Numbered from the stretch's first letter, positions 1 to 6,921 are shown. The stretch: DNA of 10,666 nucleotides from UBA1562 sp041653955 (GCA_041653955.1 JBAZEH010000040.1:1-10666), one strand, 5' to 3'. Translations and numbers: made by a program. The notes: generated from the letters alone by a model not told the origin.

Positions 1-312
1 CGTAAGAGAGGAAGGGAGCGCAGATATATGTATCCCTCCGATGATCACCGGTATCCCAAATGATTTAGCGGCCTTCGCGTGCCCTTTGGCGATATTGTAA
101 TTCTGGGTCACGCAGGTGATACCGACGATATCAGGGTTAAAGCGTTTCAACTCCCCCTTCACCCCGGCACTTACCACCTTAAAGCGGAAAAGCTCATCGC
201 CAAAACGGTTCCTCAAGGCGCTTATTAAATAACCTATCCCCAGCGGAGGATAACGGTTTTCTATTTCTTCGCGGGGATCCACCGCGTTTATAAACAGGAC
301 TTTTACCGGCAT
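1..312 (-). CDS. B12-binding domain protein, probably radical SAM (N-terminal part, cut by window edge)
   Basis: This is an open frame of 104 codons with no stop before the left edge. It begins at ATG 312-310 with MPVKVLFINAVDP. I read the translation by hand. It has the look of an N-terminal cobalamin-binding domain of the BchE-like radical SAM superfamily: a first beta strand (VLFINAV, residues 4-10), the motif YPPLGIGYLISALR (21-34), DIVGITCVTQNYNIAKGH (61-78) and IPVIIGGIHISALP (87-100). The last segment closely mirrors the IGGHHISALP of the preceding gene, so the two are probably paralogues. Its start overlaps the end of that gene by 10 bp, which points to co-transcription and coupled translation. 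The radical SAM domain with its CxxxCxxC cluster motif would lie outside the window, so it is inferred rather than seen. Substrate unknown. Confidence 0.8.
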   Translation of the reverse strand, partial: MPVKVLFINAVDPREEIENRYPPLGIGYLISALRNRFGDELFRFKVVSAGVKGELKRFNPDIVGITCVTQNYNIAKGHAKAAKSFGIPVIIGGIHISALPSSLT

Positions 313-1715
313 TCCCTCAAAAACCCCCATAGGCCGCGGACAGCTCTTACGCAGGCAAAAGGATTAAGGATTACCCTTAAGATATACGCAAAAATGACCT
401 TTGGCCTTAAATAGAATCTCCTTACCAGCAGGCGCGAGTATTTTTTCAGCTGCTCCCTGCTTAACCCTTTAGGGATAAAAACGATATTCAGCAGGCTCAT
501 CTTCTCCCAGTTATCATCAAATCTACCCAATTCCCCCGCCCTGGAATAAAGCTCTGTCCCCGGCATAGGGGTCATAAAACTTACGCTTATATCGCTTAAA
601 CTGCTCTCTCTTATGAATCCGGCTGTATCCTCAAGCGTAGCCGGAGTATCATTCGGAAAACCAAGGATAAAAAAACCCTTTGTGGATATGCCTGTTTTTC
701 TGGCTATTTCCATCGCCCTTCTGGCATCAGCGAGGTTTATATTTTTTTTAGCAAGATCAAGGACCTCTTGAGAACCGCTTTCAATGCCAAACCCTATCTG
801 CCAGCAGCCTGATCTTTTCATTAAACGCAGGATATCTTCTTCTGCGTCATCTACCCTGGCAAGGCATGACCAGCTTATATCAAGCCTGTTTTTCAATATC
901 AAAGCGCATATATCGCGCGCCCTCTCTTTTTTAACCAGAAAGGTATCATCTTCTATAAGTATCTCCTTAACTCCATATCTGTTACGGAGAAGCTCCATCA
1001 TGCCGAATACATACTCCGCTCCAAAAAAACGGATATGGTTACCGAAAACCGCCTTACTGCAGAAAATACACTGCTGGGGGCATCCGCGCGAAGTAACAAT
1101 GGCAGCTGCCGGCATCCTCTTAAAACGGAAAAACGGGGGATAATATGAAGAGGGAAAACCTTCAAGCAGCTCCCATGCCGGATAAGGAAGAGTATCCAGA
1201 TCAACAATGAACTCCCGCGTATCGTTCAATACTATTTCGCCATCTCCCCTGAAAACTATCCCTTTTACCGGTTCAATAGGCTCTTTTCTATCAAGCCTTC
1301 CCAAGAGTTCTGAAAGCGTCAATTCCCCCTCGTTGACTATGCCTATATCAAATCCGGGAAAATGCCTCATGGTTTCCCGGGGAAGGGCGGATATATGGTG
1401 GCCGCCTATTAATGTGGTTATTTTATTATTAAGCCTCTTTACGCGCTCTGCCAGCCTGTGCGCCTCATATATCGCGGGGGTAGTTGAAGTAATTGCCAGG
1501 CAGTCAGGTTGAAACTGTGATATTCTTTCGGTTATCCTTTCGCGGTCAAGGCCCATGCTGTCGGCGGGAATGATCAAAACCTCAAAGCCCTCCTTCTTTG
1601 CCACGGCGGCAAGGCTTAAAAGCGCGATACTCGGCATACTGCTTCCCAGGGGAGCTAGCCTGCCGTACCTTTGCGCTAATCCTAATGGCGGGCTTACAAA
1701 AGCGATCTTCAACAT
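303..1715 (-). CDS. B12-binding domain radical SAM protein (BchE-like superfamily)
   Basis: A 470-residue protein from ATG 1715. An in-frame TTG at 1745 would add 10 residues, but it lies inside the terminator stem, and MLKIAFVSPPLGLAQRYG is a typical family start. Residues 1-140 form a cobalamin-binding-like domain (TLIGGHHISALP 101-112, then FDIGIVNEGE 122-131). The radical SAM core follows, with the 4Fe-4S motif SRGCPQQCIFCS: Cys212, Cys216 and Cys219 in CxxxCxxC spacing. Downstream are LIEDDTF (253-259), the glycine-rich IGFGIESGSQEVL (307-319), GFFILGFPNDT (347-357) and MTPMPGTELY (381-390). The tail (about 438-456) is hydrophobic and flanked by Arg/Lys, so loose membrane association is possible. 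Such enzymes make radical methylations or rearrangements, often in lipid, cofactor or natural-product synthesis. The substrate cannot be read from sequence. It overlaps the next gene by 10 bp. No clear Shine-Dalgarno precedes the start. Confidence 0.88.
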   Translation of the reverse strand: MLKIAFVSPPLGLAQRYGRLAPLGSSMPSIALLSLAAVAKKEGFEVLIIPADSMGLDRERITERISQFQPDCLAITSTTPAIYEAHRLAERVKRLNNKITTLIGGHHISALPRETMRHFPGFDIGIVNEGELTLSELLGRLDRKEPIEPVKGIVFRGDGEIVLNDTREFIVDLDTLPYPAWELLEGFPSSYYPPFFRFKRMPAAAIVTSRGCPQQCIFCSKAVFGNHIRFFGAEYVFGMMELLRNRYGVKEILIEDDTFLVKKERARDICALILKNRLDISWSCLARVDDAEEDILRLMKRSGCWQIGFGIESGSQEVLDLAKKNINLADARRAMEIARKTGISTKGFFILGFPNDTPATLEDTAGFIRESSLSDISVSFMTPMPGTELYSRAGELGRFDDNWEKMSLLNIVFIPKGLSREQLKKYSRLLVRRFYLRPKVIFAYILRVILNPFACVRAVRGLWGFLRECR

Positions 1716-1728
1716 TGGCTTCTTAATT

Positions 1729-1758
1729 ATTATAAGCCCCCGCAAAGAACATAACCAA
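1729..1758 (-). promoter_or_regulatory. Possible sigma70-type promoter for the radical SAM pair
   Basis: Read on the minus strand, a perfect TATAAT lies at 1734-1729. An imperfect -35 (TTGGTT, 1758-1753) lies 18 bases upstream of it. The -10 is only 13 bases before the ATG at 1715, so a transcript started here would carry a leader of about 7 bases. That would fit the lack of a Shine-Dalgarno. The element overlaps the 3' arm and tail of the terminator hairpin, and its AT-rich stretch may simply be the terminator tail. The -35 is weak. Confidence 0.3.
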
Positions 1759-1777
1759 CTACGCTCTTTGCAGGGGC
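1736..1777 (-). terminator. Hairpin terminator after the biosynthetic operon
   Basis: An inverted repeat of 13 bases per arm (1765-1777 and 1736-1748) has a 16-base loop. On the minus-strand transcript it pairs fully, with one G-U wobble (GCCCCUGCAAAGA with UCUUUGCGGGGGC). It begins 14 bases after the stop of the 81-residue protein. The following bases are UUAUAAUAAUU, AU-rich but not a clean U tract, so termination may be partial. On the plus strand the same repeat has one C-A mismatch and is followed by TATCTTTT. It separates the lysine/pantothenate block from the radical SAM genes. Confidence 0.7.
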
Positions 1778-1790
1778 TATCTTTTACTGC

Positions 1791-2036
1791 TTATCTTCTC
1801 TTTTTCTTCTTGGTTCCGCCTCTCTTCATCTTGGCGCAGGAAACATCGCCTTTCTTGTCAACGAAATACAGGTATCCCTTCTTTTTCTTGATACCGCATT
1901 TCGCTACCTTCTTGGGGCTGCCTCCTTTTTTCTTGCCTCTAGCCATCTTGGCGCAGGAAACATCGCCTTTCTTATCGATGAAATAGAGGTATCCCTTTAC
2001 TCTCTTTATTCCTACTTTCGCTACTTTTTCTGCCAT
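1791..2036 (-). CDS. Small lysine-rich protein of two 39-residue tandem repeats
   Basis: An 81-residue protein: MAE followed by two gapless repeats, residues 4-42 and 43-81. Across the first 31 positions the repeats agree at 26. The shared core is KGYLYF-(I/V)-DKKGDVSCAKM, followed by a Gly/Lys-rich linker; the C-terminus is a run of basic residues. I count 25 Lys and 5 Arg against 5 acidic residues, so the protein is strongly basic. Each repeat has a conserved Cys in VSCAKM, and the second repeat has an extra Cys in AKCGI. The core could form a short beta-hairpin, with basic tails suited to nucleic acid or ribosome binding; this is inference. I do not recognise a characterised family, though I have an unverified impression of similar small proteins in uncultured bacteria. 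It has the strongest ribosome binding site in the window, starts 35 bp after the aspartate dehydrogenase-like gene, and ends 14 bp before the terminator hairpin. High expression seems likely. Confidence 0.85.
   Translation of the reverse strand: MAEKVAKVGIKRVKGYLYFIDKKGDVSCAKMARGKKKGGSPKKVAKCGIKKKKGYLYFVDKKGDVSCAKMKRGGTKKKKRR
1827..1973 (-). repeat. 117-bp tandem duplication inside the small basic protein gene
   Basis: A 30-base perfect repeat occurs at 1827-1856 and 1944-1973, offset by exactly 117 bases (39 codons). It encodes KKGDVSCAKM in both copies with identical codons, while flanking codons differ. This marks either a fairly recent internal duplication or strong constraint on this core. 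Confidence 0.9.
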
Positions 2037-2044
2037 GTTTTATT

Positions 2045-2056
2045 TCACCTCCCTCC
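2045..2056 (-). promoter_or_regulatory. Very strong ribosome binding site of the repeat protein
   Basis: On the minus strand the sequence AAGGAGGGAGGTGA runs just upstream of the start codon. The GGAGGTGA part (2052-2045) is a full complement of the common 16S anti-Shine-Dalgarno, with an 8-base spacer to ATG 2036. A second overlapping AGGAGG lies just before it. No other gene in the window has one this strong, which suggests that the protein is made in high amounts. Confidence 0.75.
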
Positions 2057-2071
2057 TTTTTATTATTTTGT

Positions 2072-2902
2072 TCATGTGCCGATCCTGACAGGTCCCAGGA
2101 TCTGCTTCAAAACCGCTATCGCCGAAAGCACCGCGAGATAACTCGTCTTGGGATTATCGGGATGTATAAGATTCTCCGTGCGCGCGGTTATCTTTCCCGC
2201 TTCGGATTCTATCTCTACTTCATGGGTATTCCTGCTTAAACCCGGGGAGGCAACGATACGCACTATCGTATCCTGCGCCCCTATACCGGCTATACTCAAT
2301 ATCGCCGCGACATTGATATTTTGCGGGAAGGCCTTCACCGCCTGCAAGGCATTCCCCTCAAAGATAACCGTATCTCTATCAATATTTTCCAGGCGTATCT
2401 TCTTCTTCAATAAATAAGGGGCGCCCAAAAACCCCTTCGGAGGTTTTTTGGTGGTCAAAATAACACTCTTAATCTTTCCCAGGCTTAAGGCCTTAAGCCC
2501 GTCTATCCCGCATATAGCTCCCGAAGGTATGAATATGCGCGCGCCATTTTCTTGCGCTAATACCTCAAGCTCATGATAATGCTCCATTATTCCCCCCACG
2601 CTCATGACCATAATATCCCTGGAGGAGGAAAGGGTTTTTTTGGCGATATCAAAGGCGGCATCCGCCTTTGCCGCTTCAATGACCAAATCGGACCTGTTTA
2701 TCAATTCTTCCAGGTTCAGTGCCGCCGCCTTACGCCCAAGATTAGAAGAAAGACTATAGGCCTTTTCTATCTCAGAGTCATAAAGGCTCGCGAGCTCCGC
2801 CTTATCGGAGAAATCAGAAAGGACCGCCTTTGCCAAAGATGAACCTATTGCCCCGCAACCCGCTATACCTATCTTTAATTTCTTTGTTTTTTCAGATATC
2901 AT
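2072..2902 (-). CDS. L-aspartate dehydrogenase-like protein (NadX family)
   Basis: A 276-residue protein that fits the aspartate dehydrogenase family, which interconverts aspartate and oxaloacetate plus ammonia (or yields iminoaspartate for NAD synthesis) with NAD(P). Residues 11-20 hold the Rossmann motif GxGxxG (G15-C-G17-A-I-G20). The family signature PSGAICGIDGLKA is at 126-138. The C-terminal domain has NINVAAILSIAGIGAQDT (195-212), N-T-H with His227 near the expected active site, and HPDNPKTSYLAVLSA (247-261). The length is usual for the family. It starts 4 bp after panC, and its Shine-Dalgarno (AGGAAGGTGA, 2916-2907) includes the panC stop codon, so translation is probably coupled. No nadA or nadC is in view, so NAD synthesis is not supported by the neighbours. 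A role in supplying aspartate for the lysine, arginine and beta-alanine branches is an inference. Ketopantoate reduction next to panC is a less likely alternative. Confidence 0.82.
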   Translation of the reverse strand: MISEKTKKLKIGIAGCGAIGSSLAKAVLSDFSDKAELASLYDSEIEKAYSLSSNLGRKAAALNLEELINRSDLVIEAAKADAAFDIAKKTLSSSRDIMVMSVGGIMEHYHELEVLAQENGARIFIPSGAICGIDGLKALSLGKIKSVILTTKKPPKGFLGAPYLLKKKIRLENIDRDTVIFEGNALQAVKAFPQNINVAAILSIAGIGAQDTIVRIVASPGLSRNTHEVEIESEAGKITARTENLIHPDNPKTSYLAVLSAIAVLKQILGPVRIGT

Positions 2903-2906
2903 GATA

Positions 2907-3752
2907 TCACCTTCCTACGACAGCGTTATCTATCAACCTGGTCTTGCCTATCCATACGCCAAGCGCCACCAAGGCCTTCCCCTTTATCCTGTTTAAAGGC
3001 TTAAGGTCGCCAGGGTCTACGATCGCGATATATTGCACGCGCGCTGACCTTTTGCTGGCTATAGCCTGTTTCATCTTCGCTATGATCGATCCGGTATCGG
3101 TGCATCCCCTCCTTACCAGCTGTTTGGCAAGAGTTAGCGCCTGATATAATACCCGCGCGTCTTCTCTTTCTTTTTTATTCAGGTAGGCGTTACGCGAACT
3201 GGCCGCCAGCCCGTCTTTCTCGCGAAAAGTAGGCATCACGTTTATTTTTACGCGCATATTCAGGTCTTCAGAGAGTTTCTTGATTATTGCAGCCTGCTGC
3301 GCGTCCTTCTGGCCGAAATACGCCCTGTCAGGGGCGATAATATTAAAAAGCTTGGTTACTACCGTAGCTACTCCTTTAAAATGCCCGGGGCGGAACTTTC
3401 CGCATAAAATATCGCTTAAGCCATCTACAGACACATATGTCGCGTATCCGCAAGGGTACAATTGATCCGCGCGCGGATAAAAGATCATATCTACTCCTTC
3501 CCTCCTGCATAATCCCGCATCCCGCTTTAGATCTCTGGGGTACCTGGCGTAATCTTCACCGGGGCCGAACTGTATGGGGTTAACGAATATGCTGACCACG
3601 GTAATATCATTATCCCTGCGAGAACGGCGGACAAGGCTTAAATGGCCTTCGTGCAGAGCCCCCATAGTAGGTACAAAACCTATAGACCTGCCTTTATCGC
3701 GCGCCATACAGGAAAAGGCGGCCATCTCTTTTATACTGCTTACTATTTTCAT
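2907..3752 (-). CDS. panC: Pantothenate synthetase
   Basis: PanC joins pantoate and beta-alanine with ATP to give pantothenate, the coenzyme A precursor, in the cytoplasm. The 281 residues match the usual family length. Motifs in order: PTMGALHEGH (28-37, the HIGH-like nucleotide site), FVNPIQFGP (56-64), RPGHFKGVATVV (121-132), the signature FGQKDAQQ (146-153) and GLAASSRN (181-188, the second nucleotide-binding loop). The start codon overlaps the folK stop as ATGA (4 bp), with GAGGT (3760-3756) just upstream, so the two are translationally coupled. Proximity of folK and pan genes is known in other bacteria. panB, panD and panE are not in this window. Confidence 0.97.
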   Translation of the reverse strand: MKIVSSIKEMAAFSCMARDKGRSIGFVPTMGALHEGHLSLVRRSRRDNDITVVSIFVNPIQFGPGEDYARYPRDLKRDAGLCRREGVDMIFYPRADQLYPCGYATYVSVDGLSDILCGKFRPGHFKGVATVVTKLFNIIAPDRAYFGQKDAQQAAIIKKLSEDLNMRVKINVMPTFREKDGLAASSRNAYLNKKEREDARVLYQALTLAKQLVRRGCTDTGSIIAKMKQAIASKRSARVQYIAIVDPGDLKPLNRIKGKALVALGVWIGKTRLIDNAVVGR

Positions 3753-4147
3753 AATACCTCTTTTAAAGGCCTCAACACGAACTCGCGCTCAAATATCCTT
3801 GGATGAGGTATGGTCAATCCCTTTCTTTTTATTCTCTTATCACCGTAAAAAAGTATATCCAGGTCTATCTCGCGCGGGCCCCAGCGCGGGCCCTTTTTAC
3901 GTCCCATATCTTTTTCTATTTTTTTTAATCTTTTGAGGAGTGATCCGGGGGGAAGTGAAATGTCGGCCCTTACAGCGGCGTTAAGGTATTTCCCCTGCGG
4001 GGGGCCGCCCTGGCTTTCGGTCTCATAAATCCGGGATATCTTTTCTATTTTTATGCCTTTAGTCCTGTTCAAATGATCCAGCGCTGCCTTGATATTCCTG
4101 CTCCTGTCCCCTAAATTAGAACCTAACCCAAGATAACAAACAGTCAT
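3749..4147 (-). CDS. folK: 2-amino-4-hydroxy-6-hydroxymethyldihydropteridine pyrophosphokinase (HPPK), short form
   Basis: FolK transfers pyrophosphate from ATP to hydroxymethyl-dihydropterin in folate synthesis. The start YLGLGSNLGDR (5-15) is the classic opening. QGKYLNAAV (51-59) matches the substrate-binding F/YLN segment. RWGPREIDLDILFYG (88-102) holds the paired metal-binding Asp95 and Asp97, and IPHPRIFEREFVLRPL (113-128) is the usual C-terminal signature. At 132 residues it ends soon after this signature, whereas many family members run to about 155-170, so the C-terminal extension is missing. Every catalytic motif I know is present, so it is probably functional. It shares one base with the upstream dapL stop (TAATG) and four with panC. 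No good Shine-Dalgarno is seen, so it probably relies on translation from dapL. Confidence 0.95.
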   Translation of the reverse strand: MTVCYLGLGSNLGDRSRNIKAALDHLNRTKGIKIEKISRIYETESQGGPPQGKYLNAAVRADISLPPGSLLKRLKKIEKDMGRKKGPRWGPREIDLDILFYGDKRIKRKGLTIPHPRIFEREFVLRPLKEVL

Positions 4148-5307
4148 TAAAGAATTTTTCTCAAGCGCTCTACAGCCTCGCGCATCCTTTCGGATGGGAC
4201 GGTCAACGCCATGCGTATATAACCTTCTCCGTGTTCTCCAAAACCTACTCCCGGGGTAACTACGATATCCGCTTTATCTAATAAGAGCGCGGAGAATTTC
4301 ATAGAAGTAAGCTTCCGGGGTACTTTCAGCCACAGGTAAAAAGTGGCTTTTGGGGCGTATACCCTCCAGCCCAGAGAGTTCAATCCTTCCACCAGGGTAT
4401 CCCGCCTTTCCTGATAGAGCCGGCAGATACTTTCAATATGCCCGCGCGGCCCCTCAAGCGCGCAGATCCCCGCTATCTGCAGCGCCGAGAAGATGCCGGA
4501 ATCTATATTTGATTTTACTTTTGCCAGTGCCTGTATCAATTTCGCGTTCCCGCAAGCCCAGCCAACACGCCAGCCGGTCATATTATAAGTCTTTGATAAT
4601 GAATGAAACTCTATTGCCCTTTCCATCGCGCCGGGCACACTCAGCAGGCTTGAAGGCCTGTACCCGTCGTAAGCAATCTCCGAATACGCCAGGTCAGATA
4701 TGGCTATGACCTTATTTTTAGCGGCGAAACTGACGGCATCTTTATAAAAATCATCCCCCGCAGCAGCGCCCGTAGGATTATTAGGGTAATTAATGTAGAT
4801 CAATCTGGATCTCCTGCGTATATTAAGGGGTATCTTTTTCAGGTCAGGTAGGAAAAGGTTATCTTCTTTCAGGGGCATAAGGTAAGGTTTGCCTCCCGCC
4901 AGTATAGTCCCCCCCTTATAGGGCGGATAACACGGATCAGGCACCAGGGAATAATCCCCTTGATCCAGAAAAGCCAATGGCAAGTGCGCTATCCCTTCCT
5001 TAGAACCGATCAAGGGTAATATCTCTGTTTCCGGGTCGAGTTTGACTCCAAAACGCTCACCATACCATCCGGCTATCGCCTTACGCAGCGCAGGCATACC
5101 CTGGTCCAGCGCGTAACGATGGTTTGCAGGGTCTTTCACCGCCTCATAAAGCTTTTCAATAATATACCCTGGCGTAGGCTGGTCCGGGTCCCCTATACCC
5201 AGGTCAATAATATCCCTGCCTTCAGCGCGCGCCTTCCTTTTCGCCTTATCTATCTCCACAAAAAGATAGGGCGGCAAATATGACAATCTCCTGGAAAGTT
5301 TGAGCAT
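4147..5307 (-). CDS. dapL: LL-diaminopimelate aminotransferase, DapL type
   Basis: A 386-residue fold-type I PLP aminotransferase. DapL turns tetrahydrodipicolinate plus glutamate directly into LL-diaminopimelate, bypassing DapD, DapC and DapE. Visible motifs: LPPYLFVEIDKAK (11-23), LGIGDPDQPTP (36-46), GSKEGIAHLPLAF (101-113), NYPNNPTG (173-180), and the PLP lysine Lys239 in HSLSKTYNMTGWRVGW (235-250). KVKSNIDSGIF (263-273), PKATFYLW (319-326) and the late Arg365 in YIRMALT complete the pattern. The text resembles the DapL class known from methanogens and many bacteria more than AspC or AlaC. The placement directly behind dapB and the lack of other dap acyl-branch genes support the assignment. 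Aspartate or alanine aminotransferase remains an alternative. The Shine-Dalgarno AAGGA (5317-5313) overlaps the dapB stop; the gap is 8 bp. Confidence 0.88.
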   Translation of the reverse strand: MLKLSRRLSYLPPYLFVEIDKAKRKARAEGRDIIDLGIGDPDQPTPGYIIEKLYEAVKDPANHRYALDQGMPALRKAIAGWYGERFGVKLDPETEILPLIGSKEGIAHLPLAFLDQGDYSLVPDPCYPPYKGGTILAGGKPYLMPLKEDNLFLPDLKKIPLNIRRRSRLIYINYPNNPTGAAAGDDFYKDAVSFAAKNKVIAISDLAYSEIAYDGYRPSSLLSVPGAMERAIEFHSLSKTYNMTGWRVGWACGNAKLIQALAKVKSNIDSGIFSALQIAGICALEGPRGHIESICRLYQERRDTLVEGLNSLGWRVYAPKATFYLWLKVPRKLTSMKFSALLLDKADIVVTPGVGFGEHGEGYIRMALTVPSERMREAVERLRKIL

Positions 5308-5315
5308 ATTTTTCC

Positions 5316-6029
5316 TTATTTTCTTAGCACATCCTGCATTGAATATAGCCCCGCGGGTTTACCCATTACCCACTTGGCGGCCTTAAGCGCCCCAAGAGCG
5401 AACAGGTCGCGTGAATGCGCCTGATGTTTTATTTCTATGCGCTCAGAGTTACCGCAAAATATCACCGTATGGTCTCCAACAATATCTCCCAGCCTTATAG
5501 AGTGTATGGGCAGATCTTTATCTGCTACATCCCTCAAAATCTCCCTTATTTTTTTGGCCGTGCCTGAAGGAGAATCCTTTTTACTCCTGTGATGGGCCTC
5601 AACTATCTCTATACTATAATCAGGACCCAGCCTTTTTGCTATTTCAGGCAATATGTTGAATAATATGTTCACCCCTACGGCCATATTCGGAGAAAATACC
5701 ACGGGGACAACATGAGATACCTCTTCCACTTTCTTTAATTGAACGTCATTAAGGCCGGTCGTTCCCAGCACGAGCGCCTTCTTGTATCTGGCGACATAAT
5801 CCAGGCTTACCTCGCTAGCCTCCGGAGAGGTAAAATCCACAAGGATATCTACAAGGAATACTCCATCATGGCTGGAAGATACTTTCAGTTTACCTATCTC
5901 TTTCCCGATCAAAGGAGTGCCCTTCTTCTCAAGGCCCAAAGCGACCTCAAAATCACCGTCCTTACAGGCTAATTCGTATATGCGCCTGCCTAACTTACCG
6001 CATATACCCGCAATGCCAAGTTTGATCAT
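5316..6029 (-). CDS. dapB: 4-hydroxy-tetrahydrodipicolinate reductase
   Basis: DapB is the second enzyme of the lysine/diaminopimelate branch, reducing the DapA product with NAD(P)H to tetrahydrodipicolinate. The 237 residues are slightly short against the common 245-270. Motifs: the nucleotide-binding loop GIAGICGKLGRR (5-16), VDFTSPE (64-70), GTTGLN (89-94), SPNMAVGVN (113-121), and the family signature EAHHRSKKDSPSGTA (144-158). His146/His147 and Lys150 of that signature correspond to the catalytic His and Lys, and SGT to the substrate loop. The tail ALGALKAAKWV (211-221) is typical. It starts 13 bp after dapA; the Shine-Dalgarno AAGGGAG (6044-6038) partly overlaps the dapA stop. It supplies the substrate for the next gene, dapL. 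Confidence 0.97.
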   Translation of the reverse strand: MIKLGIAGICGKLGRRIYELACKDGDFEVALGLEKKGTPLIGKEIGKLKVSSSHDGVFLVDILVDFTSPEASEVSLDYVARYKKALVLGTTGLNDVQLKKVEEVSHVVPVVFSPNMAVGVNILFNILPEIAKRLGPDYSIEIVEAHHRSKKDSPSGTAKKIREILRDVADKDLPIHSIRLGDIVGDHTVIFCGNSERIEIKHQAHSRDLFALGALKAAKWVMGKPAGLYSMQDVLRK

Positions 6030-6042
6030 ATTAGACGCTCCC

Positions 6043-6921
6043 TTATTTTAAAAGTCCGTAATCTTTTAAGGCCTTTTTTAATTTCTCCGCGTTCTCCGGC
6101 AGCATCGCGCTCATCGGCAGCCTCAGGTCCGGCTCACAGATCCCCATCATACCCATCGCGGTTTTAACGGGTATGGGATTGGTTTCAATGAATACGGCCT
6201 TGATCAAAGGCAGCAGTTTATAATGTATCTCGCGCGCCCTTTTCAAGTTTCCTTTTTCAAATTCAGATATAAGTTCGGCGACATCCCTGGGCACGATATT
6301 TGCCACTACCGATATCACCCCTGTGCCCCCTATGCTCAATAAAGGAAGTGTCAGGCTGTCATCTCCGGAGATCAGGTCAAAATCATCTCCGCATAATTGT
6401 TTTATGCGCGACATCTGGTCTAAATTTCCCGAAGCCTCTTTTACGCCCGCTATATTCCTGCAGTCTTTAGCTAATTTAGCCAGCGTATCAGGCTCAATAT
6501 TCACCCCGGTCCTTGAGGCGATATTATAAAGTATGATCGGGATACTTACCGAATCGGCGATCGCCTTAAAGTGCTCGTACAGGCCTTTCTGCGTAGGGCG
6601 GTTATAATAGGGGGATACCTGCAAAGACGCGTCTGCCCCGGTTTTCTCGGCATGCCTGGTCAACATGATAGCTTCTTCCGTAGAGTTAGAACCCGTCCCG
6701 GCGATGACCGGTATCCGTTTATTTACCTGCTCAATTGTTATCTCTATGACCCTGTCGTGTTCCTGGAAAGAAAGTGTGGCAGACTCGCCCGTGGTACCGC
6801 AGGGCACGATCCCGGAACTCCCGTTCTTTATATGAAATTCAATTAAATCCCTTAACTTCTTTTCATCAATCTTACCGCCTTTAAATGGCGTGATTATGGC
6901 TACGATTGAGCCCTTAAACAT
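6043..6921 (-). CDS. dapA: 4-hydroxy-tetrahydrodipicolinate synthase
   Basis: DapA condenses pyruvate with aspartate semialdehyde, the committed step towards lysine and peptidoglycan diaminopimelate. The 292 residues and layout are standard for this TIM-barrel aldolase. Motifs: GTTGESATLSFQEH (42-55, with Thr43/Thr44), SPYYNRPTQKGLYEHF (103-118), LYNIASRTG (131-139, with Tyr132 and Arg137), and the Schiff-base lysine Lys161 in GVKEASGN (159-166). ISGDDSLTLPLLSIGGTGVIS (184-204) and NPIPVKTAMG (248-257) follow. It overlaps dapF by 8 bp (ATGTTTAA) and has a strong Shine-Dalgarno, AAGGAG (6933-6928), inside the dapF end. Whether lysine inhibits it cannot be judged from the sequence. Confidence 0.97.
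   Translation of the reverse strand: MFKGSIVAIITPFKGGKIDEKKLRDLIEFHIKNGSSGIVPCGTTGESATLSFQEHDRVIEITIEQVNKRIPVIAGTGSNSTEEAIMLTRHAEKTGADASLQVSPYYNRPTQKGLYEHFKAIADSVSIPIILYNIASRTGVNIEPDTLAKLAKDCRNIAGVKEASGNLDQMSRIKQLCGDDFDLISGDDSLTLPLLSIGGTGVISVVANIVPRDVAELISEFEKGNLKRAREIHYKLLPLIKAVFIETNPIPVKTAMGMMGICEPDLRLPMSAMLPENAEKLKKALKDYGLLK

Noticed and set aside
784..1143. Plus-strand and other minus-strand frames within the radical SAM gene
   Set aside because: They are shadows in other frames of a protein with an intact CxxxCxxC motif. They have no ribosome sites or family features.
1716..1745. TTG start at 1745 for the radical SAM protein
   Set aside because: It would place the first 10 codons in the terminator stem and add residues not typical of the family. 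ATG 1715 gives a natural start.
1555..1986. A 143-codon plus-strand frame over the terminator and the repeat protein
   Set aside because: It runs antisense to two supported minus-strand genes. Its hydrophobic repeats are just the mirror of the Lys-rich tandem repeat.
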